DNA of 64,000 nucleotides from Actinotalea lenta (GTDB lineage Bacteria; Actinomycetota; Actinomycetes; Actinomycetales; Cellulomonadaceae). Position 1 is the stretch's first letter; every line of letters begins with the position of its first letter. The translations under genes and the position numbers were made by a program. The stretch spans positions 1,879,834-1,943,833 of the forward strand of contig NZ_JAUQYP010000001.1 in the NCBI RefSeq assembly GCF_030586465.1. The letters run 5' to 3'. Below the pieces are notes generated by a model. The model was not told the DNA's origin, did no database searches, and worked only from the letters and a program-made list of their open reading frames with translations. This document shows positions 18,610 to 26,757 of this stretch, one piece after another.

Positions 18610-19406
18610 GCGAGGCCGGTGCGGCGACGCTGCGGGCGGACTGCTCGCGGTGCGTGGCGTTGTGCTGCGTGGCCCCCGCCTTCGAGCGCTCCGCCCAGTT
18701 CGCGATCACCAAGGCGGCGGGCGTGCCCTGCCCTCACCTGACCGGTCGGCTCTGCTCGATCCACGGCGAGCTGAGGGCCCGGGGCTTCTCCGGCTGCGCG
18801 GTGTACGACTGCTTCGGCGCCGGCCAGCGCCTGACGGCGGAGCTCGTCGACGGTGACGCGGGCTCGTTCTCCGCGGCGGGCGCGTTGCTCGCCTCGGCCC
18901 GGGCCTGGCACGAGATGGCGTGGTACCTGGACGCCGCGGCCCGCCTGCCCGAGGCGGACGTCCTGCGTGCGGACCTGCGGGCCGCTCGGGACGACGCCCT
19001 GGCCGTGGCGGTGCAGCGCCTCGACCCCGGTGCAGCCGCCGACCGGCGTGCCGCGATGACGGCACTGCTGCGTCGAGCCTCCGAGCGGGCCCGGCAGGGA
19101 TACCCCGGGCGACGAGCCCTGCGGGCTGGGGTGGGTGCCCGGCTGCGGGACGCGGACCTGCGCGGTGCGGACCTGCGCGGGGCGGTGCTCGTCGGTGCGG
19201 ACCTGGGTGGGGCGTGCCTGGCCGGGGCAGACCTCACCGGTGCCGACCTGCGCGGTGCGGACCTGGGCGGTGCGGACCTGCGCGATGCGCTGTTCGTCCA
19301 CCAGACCCAGCTCGAGTCAGCGCGGGGTGACGGTGCGACCACCCTCCCACCGGGGACGACGCGGCCCCGTCACTGGCGTGGGCCCGCGATGGCGAGCGGC
19401 GGTTAG
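18606..19406 (+). CDS. Cysteine-cluster and pentapeptide-repeat protein
   Basis: 266 residues of two parts. The first about 70 carry a cysteine cluster: CSRCVALCC, then CPHLTGRLC and GCAVYDC, resembling metal-binding CxxC proteins of the YkgJ type. After a helical spacer, residues about 180-230 form pentapeptide repeats ([24 protein letters not shown]), predicted to fold as a right-handed quadrilateral helix. Function unknown; similar fusions occur in other actinobacteria. GTG overlaps the preceding stop (GTGA). Its TAG stop overlaps the convergent next gene by 4 bases. Confidence 0.8.
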   Translation: MSEAGAATLRADCSRCVALCCVAPAFERSAQFAITKAAGVPCPHLTGRLCSIHGELRARGFSGCAVYDCFGAGQRLTAELVDGDAGSFSAAGALLASARAWHEMAWYLDAAARLPEADVLRADLRAARDDALAVAVQRLDPGAAADRRAAMTALLRRASERARQGYPGRRALRAGVGARLRDADLRGADLRGAVLVGADLGGACLAGADLTGADLRGADLGGADLRDALFVHQTQLESARGDGATTLPPGTTRPRHWRGPAMASGG

Positions 19407-19969
19407 GGCGCATCCCGTCCGGTGTCGTCGCCGCCGTCAGTGCCTGCCTCGTCGGACACCGGTGGGTTGCCCTCCGCGGGGATCTCCTCGCGCAGCAGGA
19501 GCTCCTGGACCTGCAGGATGCGACGCTCGAGGTGCGCGACGTCCGTCAGCTCGACGTCGCTGGTCTCGCCGGCGGTCTGCACGATGAGCGTCCCGCAGCC
19601 CAGCATCCGCTCCAGCAGCGTGCGACGGTAGGTGACGGACTGCACGCGCTCGATAGGGATCTCGCGCCCCTCCCGGGACAGCACTCCCCGGCGGCTGATC
19701 AGGCGTCGGGTGGTCAGCGTGTCCGTCGACGCGAACCACGCCAGGGCGGGCCACAGCCCGAAGGCCACGGCGAGGGCGGTCGCCAGGACCGCCACGGTCC
19801 ACCGCTGCCATGCCTGGGTCGCGGGGTCGGGCAGCCACACGAGCAGGGCGAGCAGCAGCACCGCGAGGGCGAGGAGCGTCACCAGCACCGGCACCACCAG
19901 GTTCTTCCAGTGCGCGTGTGCGGTGAAGATGACCTTCTCGCCGCGTGCCAGCATCGACTCCTTGACCAT
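19403..19969 (-). CDS. PH-domain (bPH2) membrane protein
   Basis: 188 residues. Two hydrophobic helices (about 22-46 and 58-82) are followed by a bacterial PH (YdbS-like) domain: [27 protein letters not shown] is the family pattern, broken here into [14 protein letters not shown] and [10 protein letters not shown]. The tail is acidic. Function unknown; such proteins are common membrane proteins in actinobacteria. The ATG at 19969 is supported by an AAGGAT hexamer 7 bases upstream. It converges with the pentapeptide gene; TTAG holds both stop codons. Confidence 0.85.
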   Translation of the reverse strand: MVKESMLARGEKVIFTAHAHWKNLVVPVLVTLLALAVLLLALLVWLPDPATQAWQRWTVAVLATALAVAFGLWPALAWFASTDTLTTRRLISRRGVLSREGREIPIERVQSVTYRRTLLERMLGCGTLIVQTAGETSDVELTDVAHLERRILQVQELLLREEIPAEGNPPVSDEAGTDGGDDTGRDAP

Positions 19970-19976
19970 GGTTCCG

Positions 19977-19982
19977 ATCCTT
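19977..19982 (-). promoter_or_regulatory. Putative -10 of the PH-domain gene (leaderless)
   Basis: Read on the minus strand, AAGGAT lies 7 bases before the ATG. The identical hexamer and spacing occur before the M23 gene at 12435. Confidence 0.35.
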
Positions 19983-20035
19983 GCACCGGCACTGCCGGGT
20001 CGCCACGGGGTGACGCGTCCGCGGCGCGACGCTGG

Positions 20036-20041
20036 CAGGAT
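20036..20041 (+). promoter_or_regulatory. Putative -10 of dxr (leaderless)
   Basis: CAGGAT lies 6 bases before the dxr GTG; same hexamer and spacing as whiG. Confidence 0.35.
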
Positions 20042-20047
20042 GCGTGC

Positions 20048-21238
20048 GTGAGCCCCCGAACCGTGACCCTGCTCGGCTCGACCGGATCGATCGGCACCCA
20101 GGCGCTGGACGTCGTGGCCCACCACCCGGACCGGTTCCAGGTGGTGGGGCTCGCCGCGCACGGCTCCGACCCGGAGCTCCTCGCCCGCCAGGTGCTCGCC
20201 ACGGGGGCGACGACGGTCGCCGTGGCCGATCAGCACGCCGCGGCGGCGGTGCGAGCGGCCACCGAGACCCGTGCGGCCACCCGGGGGTTGCCCGTGCCCG
20301 CTCTGGACGTCCTCTCCGGGCCGGACGCGGCGCGGCGGCTGGCGGGGATGGGTGCCGACGTCGTCCTGAACGGCATCACCGGGTCGGTCGGGCTGGGTCC
20401 GACGCTCGCGGCGTTGCGCGCGGGTTCAACCCTGGCGTTGGCCAACAAGGAGTCACTGGTCGTGGGCGGGCCCCTGGTGCGCGCCGCCCAGGTGCGCCCC
20501 GACCAGATCGTCCCCGTCGACTCCGAGCACTCGGCGATCGCCCAGTGCCTGCGCGGAGGGACCCGGCCCGAGGTCCGGCGGATCGTGCTGACGGCCTCGG
20601 GCGGCCCGTTCCGGGGCCGGACCCGTGTGGACCTCGTGGACGTGACGGCCGAGCAGGCGCTCGCGCACCCGACCTGGTCCATGGGGCCCGTGGTGACGGT
20701 GAACTCCGCGACGCTCGTCAACAAGGGGCTCGAGCTCATCGAGGCGCACCTGCTGTTCGACGTCCCCGTCGAGGACATCACGGTGGTGGTGCACCCGCAG
20801 TCCGTCGTGCACTCCATGGTCGAGTTCGTCGACGGCTCGACCCTGGCTCAGGCGTCGCCCCCCGACATGCGGCTGCCGATCGCCCTGGGGCTGTCCTGGC
20901 CCGAGCGGCTCGACCCCGTCACGCCGCCCTGCACCTGGGCGTCGCCGACGGTCTGGACGTTCGAGCCGCTGGACGAGGACGTGTTCGCGGCGGTGCGGCT
21001 GGCTCGGGCGGCCGTCGCGGCCTCGGCGACGCATCCGGCGGTCTACAACGCGGCGAACGAGCAGGGGGTCGCAGCGTTCCTCGCCGGGCGCATCGGCTTC
21101 TGCGACATCGTGGACACCGTCGAGCGCGTGCTGGAGGAGCACCGTGGGACGGCCGCCGAGGCCGTGACGCTGGACGACGTGCTGGCGGCGGAGCGATGGG
21201 CGCGCGGGCGGGCGGACGCGCTGCTCTCCGACCGCTGA
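20048..21238 (+). CDS. dxr: 1-deoxy-D-xylulose 5-phosphate reductoisomerase
   Basis: Second step of the MEP isoprenoid pathway: DXP to MEP with NADPH. 396 residues with the NADPH loop [15 protein letters not shown] near the start, [21 protein letters not shown] (metal-binding Asp/Glu), and [12 protein letters not shown] start chosen for alignment with the family N-terminus and for the CAGGAT hexamer. Together with ispG downstream it supplies isoprenoids. Confidence 0.97.
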   Translation: MSPRTVTLLGSTGSIGTQALDVVAHHPDRFQVVGLAAHGSDPELLARQVLATGATTVAVADQHAAAAVRAATETRAATRGLPVPALDVLSGPDAARRLAGMGADVVLNGITGSVGLGPTLAALRAGSTLALANKESLVVGGPLVRAAQVRPDQIVPVDSEHSAIAQCLRGGTRPEVRRIVLTASGGPFRGRTRVDLVDVTAEQALAHPTWSMGPVVTVNSATLVNKGLELIEAHLLFDVPVEDITVVVHPQSVVHSMVEFVDGSTLAQASPPDMRLPIALGLSWPERLDPVTPPCTWASPTVWTFEPLDEDVFAAVRLARAAVAASATHPAVYNAANEQGVAAFLAGRIGFCDIVDTVERVLEEHRGTAAEAVTLDDVLAAERWARGRADALLSDR

Positions 21239-21321
21239 GGGCCGCCTTCACCGTCGCTGCACGCGTCGTCCTGCCGATCTCCAGGTTGTCGGGGGATGAT
21301 TGAGCCGGAGAGGAGCGTGGT

Positions 21322-22626
21322 ATGGCGTATGTGGTGGGCCTGGTGGTCCTGCTCGTCGGGCTACTGGTGTCGATCGCGCTGCACGAGGTCGGTCACATGG
21401 TGCCCGCCAAGCGCTTCGGCGTGCGGGTCAGCCAGTACATGGTGGGCTTCGGGCCAACCGTCTGGTCGCGGGTGCGCGGTGAGACCGAGTACGGCGTCAA
21501 GGGCATCCCGCTGGGCGGTTACGTCCGGCTCATCGGGATGTACCCGCCCAAGGAGGCGCTCGGCCGTCCCCCGCGCGCCGGCCGCTTCGCGGAGCTCGTG
21601 GACGGGGCACGCCAGGCCAGCGCCGAGGAGATCCGTCCGGGCGAGGACACCCGGGCCTTCTACCGCCTCAGCGCGCCCAAGAAGATCGTGGTGATGCTGG
21701 GCGGCCCGATGATGAACCTCGTCATCGCGGCGGTTCTGCTCACCGTGATCATGGCGGGCATCGGGCTGCCCGGATCGCAGGCCACGACGACCGTCGGCTC
21801 GGTCGGCCAGTGCGTCACGACTCAGCCCACCGACTCGTGCACCGCCGCCGACCCGCGCTCGCCCGCCGTGCAGGCGGGGCTGCGGCCCGGGGACCGCATC
21901 GTGTCCTGGGGCCCCCGGCAGATCTCGTCCTGGTCCGACGTGCAGACCGCGATCAAGGACGTCCCCGGCGAGAACATCCCGGTCGTCGTCGAGCGGGACG
22001 GCCGGACGGTCACGCTGCACGTGAGCCCGGTGGTCGCGAACCGACCGGTGTTCGGTCCGGACGGTACCCCCAAGACGGACGCCAACGGCACGCTCGTCGT
22101 CGAGCCCACCCGCTACGTCGGGTTCAGCCCGACGGCGGCGATCGAGCGGCAGCCGCTCACGGCCGTGCCCGCCGCGCTCGGCAACGCGCTCGGCCAGACC
22201 GTGGCCATCGTGGCGACGCTGCCCGGCCGGTTGGTCGACGTGACCAAGGCCGCGCTGGGGATGCAGGCCCGTAGCCCGTCCTCCGTCGTGGGAGTCGTGG
22301 GCGTGGCCCGGCTCGCCGGCGAGATCGGTGAGGCGCCGATCGGGCTGAGCCAGCGCATCGCGGGATGGCTGTCCATCCTCGCCTCCCTGAACATCGCACT
22401 GTTCGTGTTCAACCTCATCCCGCTGGTGCCCCTGGACGGCGGCCACGTGGCCGGCGCGATCTGGGAGGGTGCGCGGCGGGCGTTCGCTCGCTGGCGCGGC
22501 CTGCCTCGGCCGGCGCCGTCCGACGTCGCCCGGATGGTGCCCGTCGCCTACGGGGTGTTCCTGGTGCTCGTGGCCATGAGCCTGGTCCTCGTCGTGGCCG
22601 ACCTGGTGGCGCCCGTCAGGATCTGA
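21322..22626 (+). CDS. Site-2 protease, M50 family (Rip1/RseP-like)
   Basis: Intramembrane zinc metalloprotease that cleaves anti-sigma factors and other membrane substrates. 434 residues: first helix with HEVGH (His21, Glu22, His25), a PDZ domain at about 150-235, and the third ligand in NLIPLVPLDGGHV. A helix closes the C-terminus. The dxr-rip-ispG order matches M. tuberculosis Rv2870c-Rv2869c-Rv2868c, where Rip1 controls several sigma factors. ATG with gagaggagcg upstream. Stops 19 bases from the convergent next gene. Confidence 0.94.
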   Translation: MAYVVGLVVLLVGLLVSIALHEVGHMVPAKRFGVRVSQYMVGFGPTVWSRVRGETEYGVKGIPLGGYVRLIGMYPPKEALGRPPRAGRFAELVDGARQASAEEIRPGEDTRAFYRLSAPKKIVVMLGGPMMNLVIAAVLLTVIMAGIGLPGSQATTTVGSVGQCVTTQPTDSCTAADPRSPAVQAGLRPGDRIVSWGPRQISSWSDVQTAIKDVPGENIPVVVERDGRTVTLHVSPVVANRPVFGPDGTPKTDANGTLVVEPTRYVGFSPTAAIERQPLTAVPAALGNALGQTVAIVATLPGRLVDVTKAALGMQARSPSSVVGVVGVARLAGEIGEAPIGLSQRIAGWLSILASLNIALFVFNLIPLVPLDGGHVAGAIWEGARRAFARWRGLPRPAPSDVARMVPVAYGVFLVLVAMSLVLVVADLVAPVRI

Positions 22627-22645
22627 CGTGGCCGCTGAGGGCTGC

Positions 22646-23965
22646 TCACCGTCTGCGGCCGCCGGCCGCCCAGTCCTGTGCGACCGCATGCACGAAGCTG
22701 GTCTCCCCGGACAGCGCCCAGGGCCACACGTCGAGGTGCTCGAGCGTGCGCGCGAGGTGGGGGAGCGCCGCCTGCCTGTCGCCTGCCAGCCAGGAGAAGT
22801 ACGCCAACGTGTTGTGGGCACGTTCGCGGTTCACGGGTGAGGGGCCCTGTGGTCCGGACCGCCACCGTCGCACGGCGTCCGCAACCTCCTGCCGCACGGT
22901 CTCGGAGGCCAGGTAGCGGCGCGCCTGCCGGGCGGACCCGGTGGCCAGGGTCAGGTAGTGCTCGAGGTGGGCCGTCACGACGAGCAGCGCCAGAGCGTTG
23001 CCGGGCGGTGCCGACGCGGCGGCCGCCCTGGCTCGGGCGAACATGGCCTCGGTGCTCCCGCACCACTTCGCGGAGAGGTACTGCAGCTCAGCCTCGTGGC
23101 CGCCGTGGTGGTGGGGTGCCAACGCGTAGAGCGCTCGCGTGCGGGCACGGAGCTCGGCAAGGTCGACCTGCTGGCCGCGCGCCAGCTCCACGAGCACCGC
23201 GCGCGGTGTCGGGTCGGTCGGATCGTTGTCGATGGCTGCACGCGTCAGCTCCTCGGCCTCCTCGAGCGCCGCGAGGAACGCGAGCCGGTCGCGGGGTTCT
23301 GCGTCCGGTCCGCGCAGCTCCCAGGCGCGCCGTACCTCGAGCATCGCCCGGGTGGCCAGGGCGTGGGGGTCCGTGGGGCGTCGTCGCACCCACTCCTCGA
23401 GCCATCGGCCGCGCTGCAGGGCGTGGATCGCGAGCTGAGTGGTTCTCGCGTAGCGCTGGTCGTGGTCGGGGGACGACGCCAGCAGGTCCGACGCCGCGTG
23501 CCAGACGCCGCGCTCGGCGGCGGCCCGGGCGGCGATCAGGCTCAGGTCGCCCAGTGCACCGTCCGGCTGGACGAACCAGATGGGGTCGGGCGGAACCTCC
23601 TCCCGTGGGTCGTCGACGATCTGGGTCGCCAGGCGCGCGGCGCGCGGGCCGGTGGTGCCGACGAGCGCGGCGACGAGCAGCCCCGCCAGGGCCCACGCGA
23701 GAAGCTGGCGGTGCAGCGCGCCGGCGACCGCGAGCTGGGTAGCCGTCCCCGCGGCGACCAGCAGGCCCAGGTAGGCGGCGAGCAGCCCGTGGGCCCGCAT
23801 CGCGGCCGGCGTGCTCCACCACGGCGCGTCGGGGCGCCGGCCACGTGCGGTCGCGCGTCCGGTGCGCGCGACCGTGATGGTGGCCAGCCCCACGACGACG
23901 ATTGCGCCCGAGGCGATCAGCGTGTGGCCGGCGCCTGTGCTGAGGTCCACCCGTGCGATGGTCAC
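22646..23965 (-). CDS. Unrecognised membrane protein with helical-repeat domain
   Basis: I do not recognise this 439-residue protein. The first 110 residues hold three probable membrane helices (about 12-32, 57-78, 82-104) with a short basic loop between the first two; the remaining about 320 residues are Ala/Arg/Leu-rich helices resembling tetratricopeptide or SEL1-like repeats (for example [19 protein letters not shown] and [20 protein letters not shown]). It interrupts the otherwise conserved rip-ispG order and lies on the opposite strand, so it is an accessory insertion. Start GTG 23965 is not certain; longer versions cross the operator-like repeats. Confidence 0.7.
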   Translation of the reverse strand: MTIARVDLSTGAGHTLIASGAIVVVGLATITVARTGRATARGRRPDAPWWSTPAAMRAHGLLAAYLGLLVAAGTATQLAVAGALHRQLLAWALAGLLVAALVGTTGPRAARLATQIVDDPREEVPPDPIWFVQPDGALGDLSLIAARAAAERGVWHAASDLLASSPDHDQRYARTTQLAIHALQRGRWLEEWVRRRPTDPHALATRAMLEVRRAWELRGPDAEPRDRLAFLAALEEAEELTRAAIDNDPTDPTPRAVLVELARGQQVDLAELRARTRALYALAPHHHGGHEAELQYLSAKWCGSTEAMFARARAAAASAPPGNALALLVVTAHLEHYLTLATGSARQARRYLASETVRQEVADAVRRWRSGPQGPSPVNRERAHNTLAYFSWLAGDRQAALPHLARTLEHLDVWPWALSGETSFVHAVAQDWAAGGRRR

Positions 23966-23968
23966 ACG

Positions 23969-24040
23969 TCCCCCGTTCGGGGGATAGATGCCGCTGGCCC
24001 GAACGGGTGACGCGGTGTCCCTGCACGTCACCCGTTCGGT
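23969..24040. promoter_or_regulatory. Three-copy CCCGTTCGGG operator-like cluster
   Basis: CCCGTTCGGG at 23972-23981 lies in a 16-base palindrome (23969-23984). Its complement is at 23998-24007, and CCCGTTCGGT at 24031-24040. The second and third copies form a 14-bp inverted repeat (23999-24012 with 24026-24039, 13-base spacer). The cluster sits between the divergent membrane gene and ispG; the first copy would fall just downstream of a possible minus-strand -10 (ATCTAT, 23984-23989). A repressor-binding region is inferred. Confidence 0.5.
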
Positions 24041-24120
24041 CGGGCGCCGGACGCGTCGTCGCACGTGGCCGTTCGCCGCGAGCCGGTGCGGCCCGTGCTG
24101 CTGCACCGTCATCGGCGGGG

Positions 24121-24126
24121 GATAAT
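24121..24126 (+). promoter_or_regulatory. Putative -10 of ispG (leaderless)
   Basis: GATAAT, the hexamer closest to TATAAT in the window, lies 6 bases before the ispG GTG. No ribosome site precedes the start, consistent with a leaderless transcript. Confidence 0.55.
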
Positions 24127-24132
24127 GGCGCG

Positions 24133-25287
24133 GTGAGCACCTCGATTCCCCTCGGCATGCCCCAGGCCCCACCCCCCGTGCTGGCGCCACGTCGGCCAAC
24201 CCGCAAGATCCGGGTGGGGAACGTGGAGGTCGGTGGGGACGCGCCGATCAGCGTCCAGTCGATGACCACGACGCCGACCACGGACATCAACGCCACGCTG
24301 CAGCAGATCGCCGAGCTCACCGCCGCGGGCTGCGACATCGTGCGCGTCGCGGTGCCCACCCAGGACGACGCGGACGCGCTGCCGGCGATCGCGCGCAAGT
24401 CGCAGATCCCGGTGATCGCGGACATCCACTTCCAGCCGCGCTACGTGTTCGCGGCGATCGACGCGGGCTGCGCGGCGGTTCGGGTCAACCCGGGCAACAT
24501 CCGCAAGTTCGACGACCAGGTCAAGGAGATCGCGCAGGCGGCCTCCGACGCCGGGGTGTCGCTGCGGATCGGCGTCAATGCCGGCTCCTTGGACAAGCGC
24601 TTGCTGGAGAAGTACGGCAAGCCGACGGCCGAGGCCCTCGTGGAGTCCGCGGTGTGGGAGGCCTCGCTGTTCGAGGAGCACGACTTCCACGACTTCAAGA
24701 TCTCCGTCAAGCACCACGACCCGGTGGTCATGGTCCGCGCCTACGAGCTGCTCTCCGAACGGGGCGACTGGCCCCTGCACCTCGGCGTCACCGAGGCCGG
24801 TCCGACCTTCCAGGGCACCATCAAGTCCGCCACCGCGTTCGGTGCGCTGCTCAGCCGCGGCATCGGCGACACGATCCGGGTGTCGCTGTCCGCGCCGCCG
24901 GTCGAGGAGGTCAAGGTCGGGATCCAGATCCTGCAGTCCCTCAACCTCCGCCCCCGCAAGCTCGAGATCGTCTCGTGCCCGTCCTGCGGACGCGCCCAGG
25001 TGGACGTCTACGAGCTGGCCGAGCGCGTGACGGCCGGCCTCGAGGGGATGACGGTCCCCCTGCGCGTGGCGGTGATGGGGTGCGTCGTGAACGGTCCCGG
25101 CGAGGCCCGCGAGGCCGACCTCGGCGTCGCCTCGGGCAACGGCAAGGGACAGATCTTCGTCAAGGGCGAGGTGGTCGCCACGGTGCCGGAGGCCCGCATC
25201 GTGGAGACGCTGATCGACCAGGCGATGCGGATCGCCGAGTCCATGGAGCAGGTCGAGGGCGAGGGCCCGGTCGTCAGCGTCGGCTGA
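24133..25287 (+). CDS. ispG: 4-hydroxy-3-methylbut-2-enyl diphosphate synthase (IspG/GcpE)
   Basis: Iron-sulfur enzyme converting MEcPP to HMBPP, the penultimate step of the MEP pathway started here by dxr. 384 residues. TIM-barrel part with [12 protein letters not shown] and VRVNPGNI; [4Fe-4S] ligands Cys282 and Cys285 (SCPSCGR) and Cys317 (CVVNGPGE), with Glu324. GTG start 24133 follows the GATAAT hexamer closely; an earlier start would remove the promoter. Confidence 0.97.
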   Translation: MSTSIPLGMPQAPPPVLAPRRPTRKIRVGNVEVGGDAPISVQSMTTTPTTDINATLQQIAELTAAGCDIVRVAVPTQDDADALPAIARKSQIPVIADIHFQPRYVFAAIDAGCAAVRVNPGNIRKFDDQVKEIAQAASDAGVSLRIGVNAGSLDKRLLEKYGKPTAEALVESAVWEASLFEEHDFHDFKISVKHHDPVVMVRAYELLSERGDWPLHLGVTEAGPTFQGTIKSATAFGALLSRGIGDTIRVSLSAPPVEEVKVGIQILQSLNLRPRKLEIVSCPSCGRAQVDVYELAERVTAGLEGMTVPLRVAVMGCVVNGPGEAREADLGVASGNGKGQIFVKGEVVATVPEARIVETLIDQAMRIAESMEQVEGEGPVVSVG

Positions 25288-25508
25288 GCTCGTGTGCCCC
25301 AGGCGCCGTGCTCGGCATCGTCGGGCCGCCAGGTGCGCGGCTCGGGAGTGCATCTCGCGTCCGCGTCGTGGACGGGCTCACGGAGGACCGGCGGTCGCCG
25401 CGGCGTAGGTGTGGGGCGCCGCGGGCGGGCGGGGCCCGATCAGACGGCCGACGCGGTGGATCTCGTCGCGGTGGCGGGGCGCCCCGCACGGTCCCGGGTG
25501 ACGTGGTG

Positions 25509-25514
25509 CACAAT
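25509..25514 (+). promoter_or_regulatory. Putative -10 of the DUF4081-GNAT gene (leaderless)
   Basis: CACAAT lies 6 bases before the ATG at 25521. Nothing else was recognised in the 233-base gap after ispG (25288-25520). Confidence 0.35.
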
Positions 25515-25520
25515 CGCCGC

Positions 25521-26393
25521 ATGGCTGGTTGGCGGATCGACGCGCCGACCCGGCGCGCCCCCGGGAGTGTCGACCTGGCCGACGCTGCGCGGCTGTGCGC
25601 CGAGGACCCGGTCGGGTCCGTGTTGGCGGCCGCCCGGATCGAGGCCGCACTGGCCGGCCGGGCCCGGCGTGGCGGCCCCCAGCTGTGGGGGGTCGAGCGT
25701 GGTGGAGAGCTGGTTGCGGTCGCGTGGGCCGGCGCCAACCTGGTCCCGGTGGTCCGACCCGGCGACGAGCAGGCCCTGGACGTGCTCGCCGAGACCGCCC
25801 TGAACCACGGCCGGCGTTGCTCGTCGATCGTCGGCCCGGCGGAGGCGGTGCTCGGCGTGTGGCAGCGGATCGAGCCGCACTGGGGGCCAGCCCGGGAGGT
25901 CCGCGCGGACCAGCCATCGATGGTGATCGACGGGCCGCCTGCTCGAGATCCGGACCCACAGGTGCGACTGGGCACACCGGCCGACCTCCCGGCGCTCATG
26001 CCGGCGTGCGTCGCGATGTTCACCGAGGAGGTCGGGTACTCGCCGTTGGAGGGCAGCCCGGGCTCGTACGAGGCGCGGGTGCGCGGCCTGGTGGACGAGG
26101 GTCGATCGTACGTCCGCATGGCGCACGGCCCGAGCGGCCCAGAGGTGCTCTTCAAGGCCGAGCTGGGAGCGGTCAGCTCAGCGGTCGCCCAGGTGCAGGG
26201 CGTGTGGGTGCCCCCTGAGCACCGCAGCTCAGGCCTGGCGACGGCAGGCATGGCAGCCGTCGTGGGGCATGCCCTCGCGACGGTCGCCCCCCGCGTCTCC
26301 CTGTACGTCAACGACTACAACGCCCCGGCTCTGCGGGTGTACCGGAAGGTGGGCTTCCGCCAGGTCGGCACCTACGCCACCGTCCTCTTCTAG
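25521..26393 (+). CDS. GNAT-family acetyltransferase with DUF4081
   Basis: 290 residues. The N-terminal half is a DUF4081-type domain (AARIEAALAG, LWGVERGGELVAVAWAGANL). The C-terminal half is a GNAT fold with the acetyl-CoA-binding segment GVWVPPEHRSSGLATAGM and NDYNAPALRVYRKVGF. The same protein follows ispG in M. tuberculosis (Rv2867c) and other actinobacteria. Substrate unknown. The stop TAG is followed at once by cytosine-rich repeated sequence. Confidence 0.9.
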   Translation: MAGWRIDAPTRRAPGSVDLADAARLCAEDPVGSVLAAARIEAALAGRARRGGPQLWGVERGGELVAVAWAGANLVPVVRPGDEQALDVLAETALNHGRRCSSIVGPAEAVLGVWQRIEPHWGPAREVRADQPSMVIDGPPARDPDPQVRLGTPADLPALMPACVAMFTEEVGYSPLEGSPGSYEARVRGLVDEGRSYVRMAHGPSGPEVLFKAELGAVSSAVAQVQGVWVPPEHRSSGLATAGMAAVVGHALATVAPRVSLYVNDYNAPALRVYRKVGFRQVGTYATVLF

Positions 26394-26460
26394 CCCCCCA
26401 GCCCCGCCCGCCCCCACCCCCGCTCAACCCGCGGCCCCCGCCCAAACCGCGGCCCCCGCC

Positions 26461-26595
26461 CCCAACCCGCGGCCGCCCAACCCGCGGCCGCCCAAACCGC
26501 GGCCGCCCAACCCGCGGCCGCCCAACCCGCGGCCGCCCAACCCGCGGCCGCCCAACCCGCGGCCGCCCAACCCGCGGCCGCCCAACCCGCGGCCG
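26461..26595. repeat. 15-bp tandem repeat, nine copies
   Basis: Nine head-to-tail units CCCAACCCGCGGCCG; only the third differs by one base (CCCAAACCGCGGCCG). Each unit junction contains CCGCGG and GCGGCCGC palindromes. Two looser copies precede it (about 26423-26460). The near-identity suggests recent expansion by slippage; copy number probably varies between strains. Confidence 0.9.
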
Positions 26596-26625
26596 CAGTC
26601 GCAGAATGCGGCTTCGAGTGCCAAT

Positions 26626-26665
26626 CGCGGCGCCCCGCCGGCCGCGGTCTGCGCGGGGCGCCGCG
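26626..26665. terminator. Bidirectional hairpin between convergent genes
   Basis: A perfect 13-bp stem (26626-26638 with 26653-26665) with a 14-nt loop between the GNAT gene (+) and the AbiEi-like gene (-). Position and symmetry fit a terminator shared by both directions. Confidence 0.5.
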
Positions 26666-26757
26666 TTGTGGGCGGGGTGCCGCGTTCCGTGTCGCCTGCT
26701 GATTCGCCTGTGGCGTGCGCCGTGCCGCGAGCTGCACCGGGGTGGCGCGGGCCCGGT

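Larger units (their letters stand above)
26394..26757. other. Gene-free convergent region with repeats
   Basis: 364 bases between the stops of two convergent genes. It holds a 15-bp tandem array (26461-26595), preceded by degenerate copies from about 26423, and a 13-bp hairpin (26626-26665). The first 70 bases are extremely C-rich on the plus strand. No convincing gene was found; a short glycine/arginine-rich minus-strand frame here is only the translated repeat. Confidence 0.6.

Noticed and set aside
26424-26624. 66-residue minus-strand frame of repeated GLGGR
   Set aside because: It is only the translation of the 15-bp tandem array, with no ribosome site, promoter or conserved start.
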